From: Macrotrachela quadricornifera
Taxonomy: Eukaryota; Rotifera; Eurotatoria; Philodinida; Philodinidae
Reading direction: 5' to 3'
Length of the DNA stretch: 64,000 nt
Assembly (NCBI GenBank): GCA_022393335.1
Contig: JAJEKB010021643.1
Span: 1-64,000 of the forward strand
Part shown: piece after piece, positions 33,365 to 46,314 of the stretch
Position numbering within the stretch: the first letter of the stretch is position 1
Layout of the letters: every line of letters starts with the position of its first letter
Made by a program: the position numbers and the translations under genes
Notes under the pieces: generated by a model
The model's database searches: none
Seen by the model: only the letters and a program-made list of their open reading frames with translations
What the model was told of the DNA's origin: nothing

Positions 33365-34919
33365 ATGGCAAGTATTGGATTTGATGATCCACCTCTTTCA
33401 TATTCAATTTCTTATGAACGTCTTTCTTTCAATGGTAATCGAACTAATAGAAATAATATCAGTTACACAAGAAAACGAATTTTAATTGGATGTAAATATG
33501 GAATAACATTTTTCGTACTTCTAATTATTGGTCTAATACTAATTCTATTATATATGGCAAGCAAAAGACAATCACATCAAGAAGATAAGTATGTGGAACA
33601 TGTCGTAAGAAAAACAATGGCAACTACAACAATCATACCTATCAAAGGTTAGAATAAATATCTGATCTTCAACATATTTTCTCTTGATCAATTCTCTTTT
33701 AAATACTTTTATACAAGTTTATTCTATTGTTTTCAGCAGATTTTATTTATTAAATCTGAAGTAAATAATAAAAGAATCTGTCTTAAATGATTAAAATAAG
33801 AGATTCATTTTTTCTATTCCGTTGAAAAAATTATTTGGTTTCATACTCACAGAAAATAGCATACAAGATTAAAAAGTACGTCACTAGAGAATTTTTATAA
33901 GGAAATCTGATCCTTTATTTAATGTGTTCAACTCATTTATTAAGACTGATAATAGTTTTTTATTTTATTTAGATTTAATAGCACCGATTTGTCCAATTCC
34001 AATAAATAATGCCACATGGAATCAGCAAGGTTTCCTTTTTATTAATCGAGCTGGTGGATGTGAATCAAATAAAAGACAATTATGTAATCCACAAGACTTA
34101 TTTATTGATAATATCAATAATAACTTGTATGTTGTCGATACAGATAATAATCGTATTCAAAAATATCCATTAACTACATCAATTCATTATGAACAAGGAA
34201 TGAGTGGCATTACAGTTGCTAGTGAAGATCTTGTAAAACCTTCAAGTATATTCGTTGACATTCAAACAGAAGATATGTATATATTGGATCATGATACTAT
34301 TAAAGTAATGAATCTAAAAAATAATGCAATAATTTATCGTGTTCATCTATGGCATAAAAATAACAATATAGGACGAATATTATTGAATGAAATAGATGAA
34401 CTTAGCTTAGGAATTTATCCTATACGCGTTATGTTAGATAAACAGATGAATATCTATGTTGGAACGCAGTTCTATATTAAAAAATGGCTTGTATCGATAA
34501 ATTATATTGTAAGAATTATAGTAGTTGGTTCTGATGAAGCAAACACAAGGTTCTCAAACGGTTTATCTGATTTTTACATAGACGATGATTTAACAATGTA
34601 TATTATTGATTTGAAAAACAAACGTATACAAAAATGGATGGTTAATACAAAACAGATTATTACACTTATTGAAAATTTGAATTATCCAACTCGAATAACA
34701 TTGGATTGTAATAGTAATATTTATTATAATGATGCATATAATCATGCTATTTATCAATTAAACCATGTTACTAATCAAACAAGACTAATAGTTGGTGACG
34801 ATTATCATTCCGAAGAACAATCTATGTTTAATCTAATGGTAATGAAATTTGATAAATTCGGCAATATCTTTGTACTCAATAGTACATACGCACGAATATA
34901 TAAATTCTCGATTATATAA
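33365..34919 (+). CDS. Type II membrane protein with NHL-repeat ectodomain, copy C (intact)
   Basis: Two exons, 33365-33647 and 33973-34919, around a 325-nt intron (GTTAGA...TTTAG, phase 1) give 409 residues. A cytoplasmic N-terminus of about 44 residues (MASIGFDDPPLSYSISYERL) precedes one membrane segment (ITFFVLLIIGLILILLYM, about 47-64), a short stalk, then an ectodomain opening CPIPINNATWNQQGF and running through five or six NHL-type units (LFIDNINNNLYVVDTDNNRIQKY; FYIDDDLTMYIIDLKNKRIQKW; KFDKFGNIFVLNSTYARIYKF). Several NxS/T sequons fit an extracellular location. The ATG at 33365 was preferred over an upstream in-frame ATG at 33329 because the intervening residues include an acceptor-like TTTTTTTAAG. 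Ligand and role unknown. Confidence 0.85.
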
Positions 34920-37164
34920 AACTGTATTGTCATTTATCAGTATCTTGTAGATTAATTTTACAATTTCAGCTGATGTATAAGTACAAAAGTTTTCTTAATC
35001 AATGCAATATTAAATTAAAAAAGTATGAATTTCTTCATTAGCAATGTCAGTTAATATCTTGACTATTTGTTTGTTTTTTTCGATTTTGTCCCTTAGAAAA
35101 CTTTTTGTAAGTTAGCTTATTTCATTTAATTATTGACTGATAATTTTAATCAAATTCTTATATATATATTTTTCTTCAAAAGTATTTATTTATATTGTTT
35201 GTTCGGATTGAAAAGGATTACATTAACAGACTATAACACATTGTATTGTTAAAATTTTCTTTTCTTAAAGATAAATAGAAGATACGTAAGATGGTTGGTA
35301 TTAAAAATATTCTTTTGATATGACACTAACTGTATCTACAGAAATCTAAAGATAATAACGTTATTTTACTTAGACTTTAAATAACAGTGCATGTTAATTT
35401 CTCTAATCTTCTAATTAATGTAACAAGTAACGGTATAAATATTTATAAATATACTTCATTTCTTTGTTAACTTTATCTCCTATTTAGTATAACATACTTT
35501 ACGTAGAAATTATGGCAAAAATGCAGTCGATGTTTGGCCCAAATACATAACATCTATGGTGGATACGTTATTAAATATCACTTTGAGATGTTTCAAACAC
35601 CTACATCAAAACTAAAAATCAGAGATCTTCAAAGATATTTATATGACAGTTAGTTATTCATCTGCGTGCATCATTGAATTATTTACAACAAGATATAATA
35701 TTAGACATAATGAATGGAAGATCTAATTATTTCTGAAGAAGGCAATCTAAAGTGATGTTTTTCACTTGTTGTCATGATTCATGATGACACATAATATGTT
35801 TGAGATAAAGCCTTTATTAAAAAAAAATGCATGTAGGACATTTGTGCGTCGACACTTCTACGCACTCTTATCCTGATCTACGCACACTGCATGCAAATGT
35901 CCTATCACGCTGATCTCATATGTAAAAATATCCTGTTCTGCTATTATTGCACTAAAACGTCTCGTTCATTAAGATTAGAAATGTGCATAAAATATTGCTG
36001 AATTTTATTTGGCTAAAAAAAATAAAAGAAAGTAATAACATAACATAATATTTGATTCGATTAATAATCCAAACAGACATAATTATTTAAAGTGTGAAAC
36101 GTAAAATCAAATCAATGTTGACACTAGGAGATGGTATTCTCTTTCTTATAGAACAAAATTAGTTATTTAGAAGAAAAGGTCGATGTAATGATTACGGAAT
36201 TTTTTATTACTAAAACTTGTTTCGCGAGTTTGATATAAAAATAACCATAGTTCGATTATGACATGCTTGAGATGTATCAATAATTTTAAAGTCTTATCCT
36301 CTATAGTATCTTAGAAAATCGTAGAATAATCTGCATATATTTAGTATAATAGTTTACACTAGAAGGAAGATTAATTTCATAAATATCTTTCTCTTTAATT
36401 GTGACCTACTCAAATAGAATTATGCTTTTGATGTAATTAGAGAGATTTTGAAATAAAATTTTAAAGACTAAGAAGTAAAATGACATCGAAAACTATGACA
36501 TAAAGAAATGTTATGTTATTCGAGTCAATTTGTACACCTTGCTTAATAGAGTTTGATTGTAAGTGGAACAAATAATTTTCTACTTTCAATATTCATCAAT
36601 ATGAAGACAGTGTTTTATGCTATTATATTTTTTGTTGGCAGTCGTAAATTTTTCAAAAATAAAATGTCATAGCAACGTTTGTGAGATCTGTATTGCGTTT
36701 GCAGTTTATTTTTATATATTGCACAACACATACTAAACATTTCCGTAACAACTTCGGAAAATTTTATAGATAAAGAACACGAAAGAAAAGAAGAGCCGAA
36801 GAAAGAGAAAGATCTGTCATATATATGATAAGAAAGACAAACGTCCAGTATATCACTAAGAGAAAAAACAAAGAAACGAAATAAAAAAGCGTACATAACC
36901 ATATAGATAAAGAGAAAAATTCCTATAATTTGATCTGAAAAAATGCAGATCATAAAACTTGAGTATATTCAATTCATTTTGAAAAAAATAATGAGCAAAA
37001 GATCAATTAATAACCATAATAGAATATTCCTAATAAGTAGTACAAGAAATTATGTATTAGTACTTTTTAGTCTACGTTATTAATCACCGTGTCGATCATT
37101 TTTTGTTTTTCTTTCACAGTTACTACTTACATGTAATTATACGCAAGTAGTAACTTGAATATGA
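34920..37164. other. Intergenic
   Basis: About 2.2 kb of AT-rich DNA. A small hairpin arm pair, TAGGACATTTG at 35834-35844 and CAAATGTCCTA at 35894-35904, flanks repeated TACGCAC words. The 36615-36953 (-) frame is unrecognised low-complexity sequence. Confidence 0.45.
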
Positions 37165-37999
37165 TTAAACTGTCTTATGAGCGAAAAATTCTTGTTCATG
37201 ATTAAATTTGAGCTCAAATTTATCTTCACCATGATATGCACTTGTTTGTACATACCATTTACCTTCAAATTTATGCTTATCTGAATAATATGTTAATTGA
37301 ATTGTAACAAGATGGCCTAAGTTTTCTGATTGATCACCAGTACCTTGTTGATAAGTTTTTGTTAAACCCATCCGACGTGTTTCATCTGAGAAAATACCAT
37401 CAATAGTAAATGTACCAATATCATCCGATCCTGAACCAGTTACTTTCATTGACTGAGAATTAAATGAAAGTAAAAACTGATGAGGTCCATGCCATCTTTC
37501 ATATTGATAATATCGAGCTGACCAGATGCCTGATTTGAATGGATTGAGATCACATGCTTCTTGTGCAAGATGTGATGAATTTGGTAAATTAATGAACGTT
37601 GTATTCTTTCGACATGGTCGACCTCTACACCGTTTACAACAAAATATGATGCCAAAGGCCGTACAAATTCCTACGACGGTTAGAACGATCGCCATGATAC
37701 CATTTTTGTGCCGGCATTCATCAGTCGTACAGGATGTTTCACTTCCGCCAAAGTATTGAGAACGTCTGCCACTACCTGAGATAGAAATTATATCAGATTA
37801 GATTATCAATATTTAATTAAAAGTCTAAAGAACTTTAAAGTAACAATATTAGAGCTTCATGATTAAATAAACTTTCTACAAAAAGCTAAAAATACATACT
37901 TCCTCCGCCTCCACCTCCACCACCGCCACCTCTACCTTGACAATGAATAAGAATTCCGCAGTATGCAATCAACAGAAGTACACGATAGATGTTATGCAT
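37165..37999 (-). CDS. Poly-Gly type I membrane protein with conserved cytoplasmic 'HGPH' domain, copy 1
   Basis: Two exons, 37900-37999 and 37165-37775, with a 124-nt intron give 236 residues. Residues 1-21 are a signal peptide (MHNIYRVLLLIAYCGILIHC), followed by a near-pure Gly run (22-33), a short Cys-containing loop (SCTTDEC), one membrane segment at about 61-80 and a cytoplasmic domain of some 150 residues. That domain contains RWHGPHQFLLSF, TGSGSDDIGTFTIDGIF, RRMGLTKTYQQGTG, HLVTIQLTYYSD and FEGKWYVQTSAYHGEDKFEL. The pattern of short conserved strands looks like a compact beta-rich domain; I do not know its name or function. A close paralogue lies at 44479-45327 and a relic at 46315-46960, all on the same strand. 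Confidence 0.85.
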
Positions 38000-39508
38000 T
38001 TGTACTAAGAACAAATCTAAATTAGAGTTTATAGATACAGATACACTGTATTTTTAGTTCCTTCTCTATAAGAAAGAGTTCTATCGTCGACTATATTTCT
38101 AATGAAAATCTGAAATAAAACATATATAAATCTTTATTTCCATTAACAAAGTATCATAATCAAGAATTAATGAAGAAAGATGAAAACAAAATGATTACTA
38201 TTTGCAACTTTTAATGAAAATAATTCCTTGTAGAAAACAGCAACATATATAGAAAAGCAAGTTTTGTTATAATGTTATAAGCACATATTCATCTAGCAAC
38301 CTTAAAAGAATGTTCCAAATCAAACTTCACTGTTATATATATAGATAATAAATAATAATTAAAATAAAAATTATTATCGTTGTTCTTCTTCAAACATGCC
38401 AAAATAGTGTTTATGAAACCATGAAATTGATTGAATCGAAACCTCTAGTTTTATATCATAGATCTTACATTACCATTATGAATAATTATTGACAACCATA
38501 ATCGTAATATTAATTATAATGGTAACAATGGATAGAGGATATCTGATGTGAATCATCAGGAACAGTATGTTTTTCAAAATCGTTTATATATTTTATAGCA
38601 TTGTCTTTTTTTATTGTTTCGCTTTAACAGAACAGTTAACAATTCTTATAATTGATCTCTTATCAGTGTTCAGATAAAGTTATTTTCATGGTACATAATA
38701 ATTCGGAAGAACTTTTACTAATTTTATTTGTTCATGCCATTGATAATGATTATGTTAGTTCCTTGTACTACAGACATTCTCAACAATCGCTTGATATCGA
38801 TTCGTAAACTAACTAAAGAGCAGGATATTTGTTTGCAGGTAGATGAAACACATTGATCATACGGTCAAGTCTAGATAAAACAAGAAGACGTTGTTATTAA
38901 TTTTTATTGCTGAAATCTTTTTCCAATTCGAACAATCGACTATGAATATCTACAATAATTCAAAAAACATCATAAGATTTGTTGTTGAAAGTGGAACCAA
39001 TATAATCATTCAATGAAGATTCTGGAATACATTCTGATTCTTACTTTTGAAAAATCCAATTATTTAATATTTGTTTGTCTTCATTTAAATAAGGCAAATT
39101 ATCATTTTATAATAATTTTGTTAATTGCTTTGTAATTATAACGAAAAGATTATTTAGCATACAACACATCCATATAGACCATGATGAAAATGAGGCATAC
39201 ACAAAAACTCATCTACTAAATCTTGCATAGTTATCCAACGTATATTAAATCATCGTTTACATTTTAAATCGAATATATCCAATAGATTTTGCCAATACAT
39301 GAGCGTAACACTTCAAATTGCACTTGAGTCATAATAATCATAAATCGTATCTATAATAGATTCAGGTTTTGAAATTAGATCAGGCTTATGAGCCTTTCTT
39401 CATTAGCTGAAAAGAGACTTTTTAATTAATGGATAGGAAATATCGGTAGTAACTCACATAATCTTTTGTAATATATCAAATAAATGAATCGATTTAAAGG
39501 ATATTCGC
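38000..39508. other. Intergenic
   Basis: Upstream flank of copy 1, including its promoter. AT-rich, nothing recognised. Confidence 0.4.
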
Positions 39509-40098
39509 TGAACAATAATGTCGAATTTTTTTTAAATACCAATGATCATTTTTTGAATAGTTTTTCAACAGTTCAAGCTATAGAGTTCGAGTTTTCACCG
39601 TTAGAAAGAATAAAGTGGGGAACATCGATCTATATCAAAACCATTGAGTTCAAACCTATTTTATATAACTATTTACAGTCAGATATCTCTTTTGTTGTCT
39701 ATTTTCATGAGTTTTCGAGGTAAACTAGCATCAAATTATGTCAAAATCTCCCTATATTTGTGCTAAAATTTTCATATTTTAACATCGAAGCGTAAGAAGC
39801 AACAATCGAGAAGAAAATGAAAAGATTTGAAAATTTTAGCACAAATATAGGATGGTTTTGACCTAATTTGATGCTAATTCATCACGAAAACTCATGAAAA
39901 TGGACAACAAAAAAGATATCTGAATGTAAATGGCTATATAAAAGAGGTTTGAACTCAATGGATTTGATACAGATCGACATCTCCCGCTTTACTCTTTCTA
40001 ACGGTAAAAATTCGAACTCTATAGCTTGAACTGTTGAAAAGTTATTCAAAAAATGGTCGTTGGTATTTTTTAAAAAATTCGACAAAAGTTCTTGTTAT
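39509..40098. repeat. 590-bp foldback element with homologous frames in both arms
   Basis: The two halves are inverted copies over about 260 bases each, roughly 85-90% alike, meeting near 39804. Matching words include CCAATGATCATTTTTTGAAT, CAACAGTTCAAGCTATAGAG and GCACAAATATA. Because the arms are inverted, an open frame on + (39484-39723) and one on - (39882-40085) encode related peptides (NTNDHFLNSFSTVQAIEFEF and NTNDHFLNNFSTVQAIEFEF). These differ at many residues and are probably not real proteins. Confidence 0.9.
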
Positions 40099-40289
40099 TG
40101 AATTTCTTCTACAAAAGTTTCTTTCCAAACTTATGATGATATTTATATGCTTTTACTACTCTTTAACATTGCTAACTTATTAACACAGACTTATCATAGG
40201 TTCTCGGTTTTTTATTCGAAACATCTTTGATCATATTTTCTAAAAAAGACACTAGTAACTGTAGTACTATTAATAATTAAAAGAAATTC

Positions 40290-40830
40290 CAGATTTGGAT
40301 TCTCTATCTTCGACTACTTTTAGTCAATATTTTTGCAAAAATTTAATAATTAATAATCAGTTAGCTATTATTTAATGATTAAGTAAATAGAACTAATCTC
40401 ACATATAAATTTCTCACCCCGAATTACCTTTGATAATATTTTATAAAAAATAATCCTTGTTATTTTCACATTATACTTCGAGCAATCCGTGAAGTGAGGA
40501 CATACAAGTAAGCAAGCAAACAGACAATTTATTGATGCTATACGCTTCTCTACGAGAAAGATAAATAATAATTAATAGTAAATTGATCAAAGCAAATCTC
40601 GCGCTCGAATTTCTCGTTCTCCTGTCTTTAGTCAAGTTTTATCAAAAAAATAGTGATTATTTAATAAAATTGACCTTGGATTCGAATTCTCTACCGTCAA
40701 TCATCTTGGGTCAAATCTTATGAGATATAATCTTTTCCCATTTCACACTAATTTTTGGACTAATCAGTGAAGTGCGCATTCACAAGCAAGCTATTTATGT
40801 TTACTAGACTCTTCTGTACGAGAAAAAGAA
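40290..40830 (+). repeat. Diverged tandem repeat, about 270 bp per unit
   Basis: Blocks recur in the same order: GAGCAATCCGTGAAGTGAGG ... AAGCAAGC ... CTTCTCTACGAGAAAGA near 40480-40565 and GGACTAATCAGTGAAGTGCG ... AAGCAAGC ... CTTCTGTACGAGAAAAAG near 40753-40828, preceded by GGATTCTCTATC (about 40300) and CGAATTCTCTACC (about 40685). Identity is moderate. Confidence 0.55.
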
Positions 40831-43800
40831 CAAAATAAGCCAACCAGAAAGAATAAAGAACGTATCTATAAAAAAATGATATTCAGGTTAGAAATCAAAA
40901 AACAAAAACAAATTTCAATAATAAATCCAATAAGACTAAATGAAAATGTCTCCTTAGTTTTCTCCGTTCTTATATTAAATAAACAAAACACAAAAATTTT
41001 AAATAATCATGTAACTAATAAGAAAAATACTTTTTCGCTCTGAAAAGTATTAATAAGGTACCGTTTTCGGTTCAGTAACGTGCAAGACACAATACTTTTG
41101 CAAAGTTATAAGTGTTTTAATGCTTTGCTTTTGCTTGAAATGCCAAATATTGGAAACGCTGAGTGAAACGTTGTTTATATATTTTGTCTGATCGTTTGTC
41201 AAAGCTAATCAGAAAACAGCAGTAGCTAAATTAATACATATTAAGTATTTACCGTTAAATTGCAGTATATGCCCAATAAATGGTTAATTTATAATATCGC
41301 TTGCCACGGGATTTGTAATCAAGAGTAAAAGAATTGAAGAAATTAAAAAAATGAATAGAAAATATGAATACCATAATAGAAGTACAGGGAATCATGTAAT
41401 GGCAACTGAATGTAGCACGAAAAGGTAGCCGCACATAGAGAATGAGCGTCTGAAAAATGGTCTCACACGATCTTAAATTTTAAGGGTTATACAATCTTAA
41501 ACTAAAATATCGAGTTCATATTAAATAAATCGTAAATTTAGTTAGGAGTTCGAATTGTCATATGAATTAAGTCGACTTGTCTCACATGATAATTCGAACC
41601 ATTTTGTGATGATATATATTTGTGCGAGCCATATCAAATTGTTTTACTGATATTCTCGGCAGAAAAGTTCGAATTAACTCACTGGACAACTTGAACTAAA
41701 TATTTTAACGAAAAACTCGACTTATCATCTCATAGGATGAATTGACTTATGAAAGTAACTCAAACTGCTTACTAGCCATAACTCTCGATGATAATATACA
41801 TATAAATATTTTAGAAATTTTATTATAGTGCAAAATCTTTTTCTCTTTTAGCAATTGGTATAGTTTTAAGACTAGTTGAATATAACAAAATGTGTTCTGA
41901 TTAATTACACGAATACAATTTTTAATGCGGTGCGCAGCACAGCATTTCTGGAGTCCTTCGCGAGTTTTTTTTTTTTATTTCTTACTTTCTCGACGTACAC
42001 ATCAAAAGTTGTCATTTTGCGGTCCGATGTTCTCGTGAACGGAAAGTCGCAAAATATTCGTTGAAACGCGAGATTGAAGTATGAAGATTGAACTATGAAC
42101 ATGCGTTTTCTGATTTTCAATAGAAACTTTTGTTTTGCCACAAGAAGCGTAACAAAATGACGATTTTTTAAGGACTTTGTTTTTTTTCAAAGTTTGAGAT
42201 AATTAAAACGAAAACAAGATAAAAGTTAGGCACCATTCTCGCTATATAACAGCTGTAAATACATCTGATGATAGATAATGAATCAGATAGATAAGTAAAG
42301 CAGCAATCAACAATGTTTACTAGAAGCAAGTTAATAAGTATTGATAGAGTTTTCATAGTGATGCATTTCGTTATGCCTGTATTTTATTCGTCGAAACCTT
42401 ACTTTCACGACAACATCCACAGACAGGAAATATGATTCGATAAGTTCGGTATAGTTTGTCGAGTGCCTATTTCGTTCATGTTAAATTGTTGAAACGACAT
42501 ATATTTATAATGAATTACCAACTTTTCGATAACCAATATTCTCTGCTTCGCACCGCATTTCGTAGTCGAGTGAAACTCGAATACCGTCTAGTTTCATTAA
42601 CGAATGTCTTGTACCTCTGGAATGGCGCTTATAGTTTTCATTAATTCGTTGGTCTTCGTTATCTCACATACTTTTGCTCTAATAATAATATTTAATATTC
42701 CATATGTGATATTGTGTTTCACTATTAAAAGTCAATGACAGAAATATGATTAATAGTGTTGAATGACTCAGAAATGAAATCCAAAATTATTGTCAATATA
42801 TTATGTTGGTGTCGCAGTTGTTCTCATTTTTGAAGAAAAATGCAAGAAACAGTTATATCAGAGAAACTATTTAAAATATATTTGTTTATTCGTTCGATCA
42901 AATTGATTAGAACACACCACACAACAAAAGAACCCTGTACAATACGAATGTCATTAATATGTGTTCGTTTTATGACATGATAAAATATAATTAAAAGTGC
43001 AAAATCTAAAACTCACCATTGAACAGTTGTTATATCATTAATTCTAACTAAAATTAGAGGTTGTTATAGATATAAAATAGTGCTTGTTTATACATATATC
43101 GCTTCTTTGTTGACATGCCAAAGCCAGCAAACAAAGCGTAAAACTAGTAAATAATAGTAAACGATCTATTTCTCATGATGCATCACACAACTGAGTATAA
43201 GAAGCAACCTTGAAATCATCCTGACTGTTCTCTTATTCATTTAGCATACATAATAGAAAGATAAAAAAAAGTAGATCCAACATCAAATTTCAGTGAAACT
43301 TGGATAAGGATACTTGTAAGAAGAAATAGAATTGAATATAACTCTTGTATTAAATTTCAATAAACATCGATTGTAAAAAAAAAATAATTCTAGTCTTACA
43401 GCTATGTCATAAACATTTATATAACATAATCTATCTGAGGTATTTACACGGTAAGTGTACTTTTCAAATTTCTTATCAAGAATCTTCTCATTGAACGTTC
43501 AATAATTTTGTGAAAGAAGCACAAACTAAATAGACTAGACTGTTACAGAAACGTACTATTAATTACTTAAATAGATCTGAGTATGTGAACTGTTGAATAT
43601 GATTGGCATTAAATGTTGCTGAATGTTTTTGAAAAGTCAGGAAAGTTTCTACTATTTTCCTAATCACTTTCTGATTTACTTTTTTAAATTTCTACTACTT
43701 TCTTGTGATTTTTTTCCAAATCTGCTCTCTCTGAGATCATAGTTCGATTAGTCAACTTAAATACGATTATAACTTATTACTAATTCAAAATTGCGTCATC

Positions 43801-44478
43801 TTGTTTCTGTCGTAAGCATGCATAGTCTGTGACTTGTATAGCTACCAATGGATATTTTAATGTACTAATAAATGTTTATCACATAAAAGCAGCATGCTCC
43901 AGGATGTAGCTTTAGGAATGCATTGGTCACTGTCTTTCTTCTGAAAATTTTATTTATATGTCTCTACTGTAGAACTTTCGATATCTTAGTACTTAATATC
44001 CCATGTTTTCGGGGCTTAACTCCACTTCTAAGTACCTTAAACAAATAGAAAATTTAGATAAACATCCTTTAATTCAAACATGCGAGATATGGATAAAAAT
44101 AATTGATCGATGTTATCCAAGCTCTACTTTTGTATTTTCTCGATGTTCTTAACATGTAAACTATATATGTAGCTCGTTTTTTATCTTTTTGTGAATGAAT
44201 TTTAAGTTTCCTAAATAAGACTCCGACACCAAATATTTTATATTATTTTGTACAAACTAAGCCATATTTTTTTGTATTATCTTTCTTTATTATAAAATAA
44301 TCTCAAAAATAAACTATGATCCAATAAAAAGAAATCGAATAGAGTACTTTCGTACAATTATATTAGTGCTAAGGTTTTGATTTGATAACCCTTACAAAAT
44401 TTTTTGGATCGTGATCTATTTGTCTTTATCGGCCAGTATTCACAAAGATTTACACAAATTATAATAGGATCATGATGA
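40831..44478. other. Intergenic, gene-poor
   Basis: About 3.6 kb between paralogues 1 and 2. Short frames at 41876-42644 show no motifs. GCGGTGCG (41930) and CGCACCGC (42549) form a short inverted pair with weakly alike flanks. No gene supported. Confidence 0.4.
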
Positions 44479-45327
44479 TTATACTTTCTCATATGCGGGA
44501 GGTTGTTGTTCACCTTTAAATTGAAGCTCAAACTTATTTTCACCACGGTATTTGCTTGTTTGTACGAACCATTTACCTTGAAATTGTTGACTATCTGAAT
44601 GCCATGTCAATTGGATGATGACTTGATGACCTAAATTTTCTGATCGATTACCAGTACCTGCTTGGTAGATTTTTGTTAGACCCATTCGACGATTTTTAAC
44701 CGAATAAATACCATTAATAGTGAATGTGCCAACATCATCCGATCCCGATCCTGTTACACTCATCGACTGAGGATTAGATGAAAGTGAAAATTGATGAGGA
44801 CCATGCCATCGTTTATGCTGATAATATCTACTTGAATAGATGCCTGATTGAAATAGATTAATGTCATTCGTTGTTTGTTTGAGAGTTTTTAAATTTGACG
44901 AGTTGATGAATGTGGAATTTTTTCGAAATGGTCGACCTTTAAAACGATTGCAGAAAAATATAGTGCCGAAAACTAATATTATAAATCCAACGATACCACC
45001 AATAACACTACCTACAATGATACCGTTTCGTTTGCAACCATCAGTCGTACAAGATGTGCCACTTCCTCCGTGGTATCCACCACCTCCGAAACCACCTAAA
45101 ATAAAAAAATATATCAGAATGAACTATTCTCACATATATAAGAATCTAAGAAATATTTCATAATATATTTCCATTGTTTTACGTTTAAATAAATTCTCAA
45201 TAAAAAACTAAAGCCACATACCTCCTCCACCTCCACCTCCACCTCCGCCTCCGCCGCCACCACCTTGGCAATAAATAACGATTCCGAAGTATGCAATGAA
45301 CAAGAGCACACGATAGATGGTATGCAT
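44479..45327 (-). CDS. Poly-Gly type I membrane protein with cytoplasmic 'HGPH' domain, copy 2
   Basis: Two exons, 45222-45327 and 44479-45095, with a 126-nt intron give 240 residues, colinear with copy 1. The signal peptide (MHTIYRVLLFIAYFGIVIYC) is followed by 14 Gly, then GGFGGGGYHGGSGTSCTTDGC, a membrane segment at about 60-82 (IIVGSVIGGIVGFIILVFGT) and a cytoplasmic domain with RWHGPHQFSLSS, TGSGSDDVGTFTINGIY, RRMGLTKIYQAGTG, QVIIQLTWHSD and FQGKWFVQTSKYRGENKFEL. Intron position and phase are the same as in copy 1, so both stem from one spliced ancestor. The short extracellular part is nearly all Gly, so most of the conserved sequence is cytoplasmic. Confidence 0.85.
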
Positions 45328-46314
45328 TTGCACTATGGACAAATATAAATTCGAATTTATACGTATATATACACTGTAATTTTATACATTACATATGGCA
45401 GTAGCAGAAAATATTTATATATCTCACACGACGTAATTGATGTTGACGAATGATTCATTTTTTCACCTACGAACGTCATGCTGATCGATTCAGAAGAAAA
45501 GAAAATGTAATTTCAGCATTAAAAGAAAAGACATCAGCAAGCATATTCATATTTCTTGCAATGTAAATCAAAGTATGAAGAAGACAAAATATTGAAAAAA
45601 CATTTCATACATTAAAAATATTGCATAAACAAGAATACATTGCTGAGTCATGTATTTCGTTTGACGTCACACTCAATTTTTCTTTTAAAAGTTGTTTATG
45701 ATTAACAGAAAGATGTGAACAAATGCAGCTAATTCTCTACTCATTTCTCATATGGACAACATTGGAAAAGATCTATATTTTAGTTATATCAAAAAAGAAA
45801 TAATTCGATCTAGTTCAACTATGAATAATGAAACAAAAAGAATGTTGATCTATTATAAGTAAAGTACTAACATAAAATCACTTATAGTTGACTAATATTC
45901 AACATATCCTGATAAATCAAAATACAGATTATTATACTAAAGGCTATAGTTAAGCTTTCTATAAAATTCTGAAAGTATCTGACATTTGAAACATGTCTGT
46001 CAATTATTCATGTATCTAAAAAGTTCCCGCACAAAACTTATTGAACGAACAACATTAAATTACTTTTTTTTCTGAAATGTAATGAATTCGTCATAGATAC
46101 ATATAGTATATCTGCCCAAATAATGCTTTACAAGAAAAAATCAAAATAAAAGTATAATAAATAAGAACATTTACGTATGACATGTTAATATGTTTTTAAA
46201 TATCATATTCAATGATATCTTCTTAGAAAGATTGATCAAAGAGTATTACTAAAAAAAGTTTTCTTCTATAAATCATGTTTATAATTGATCATTAAAAACT
46301 CTTTTGTTCTTTGT
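45328..46314. other. Intergenic
   Basis: Upstream flank of copy 2 with TATATATACA near 45363, a possible TATA element. No gene. Confidence 0.4.

Noticed and set aside
37526..37759. 77-codon + frame opposite the poly-Gly gene copy 1, and a similar one at 44861-45163
   Set aside because: Both are antisense to conserved coding exons of the paralogues.
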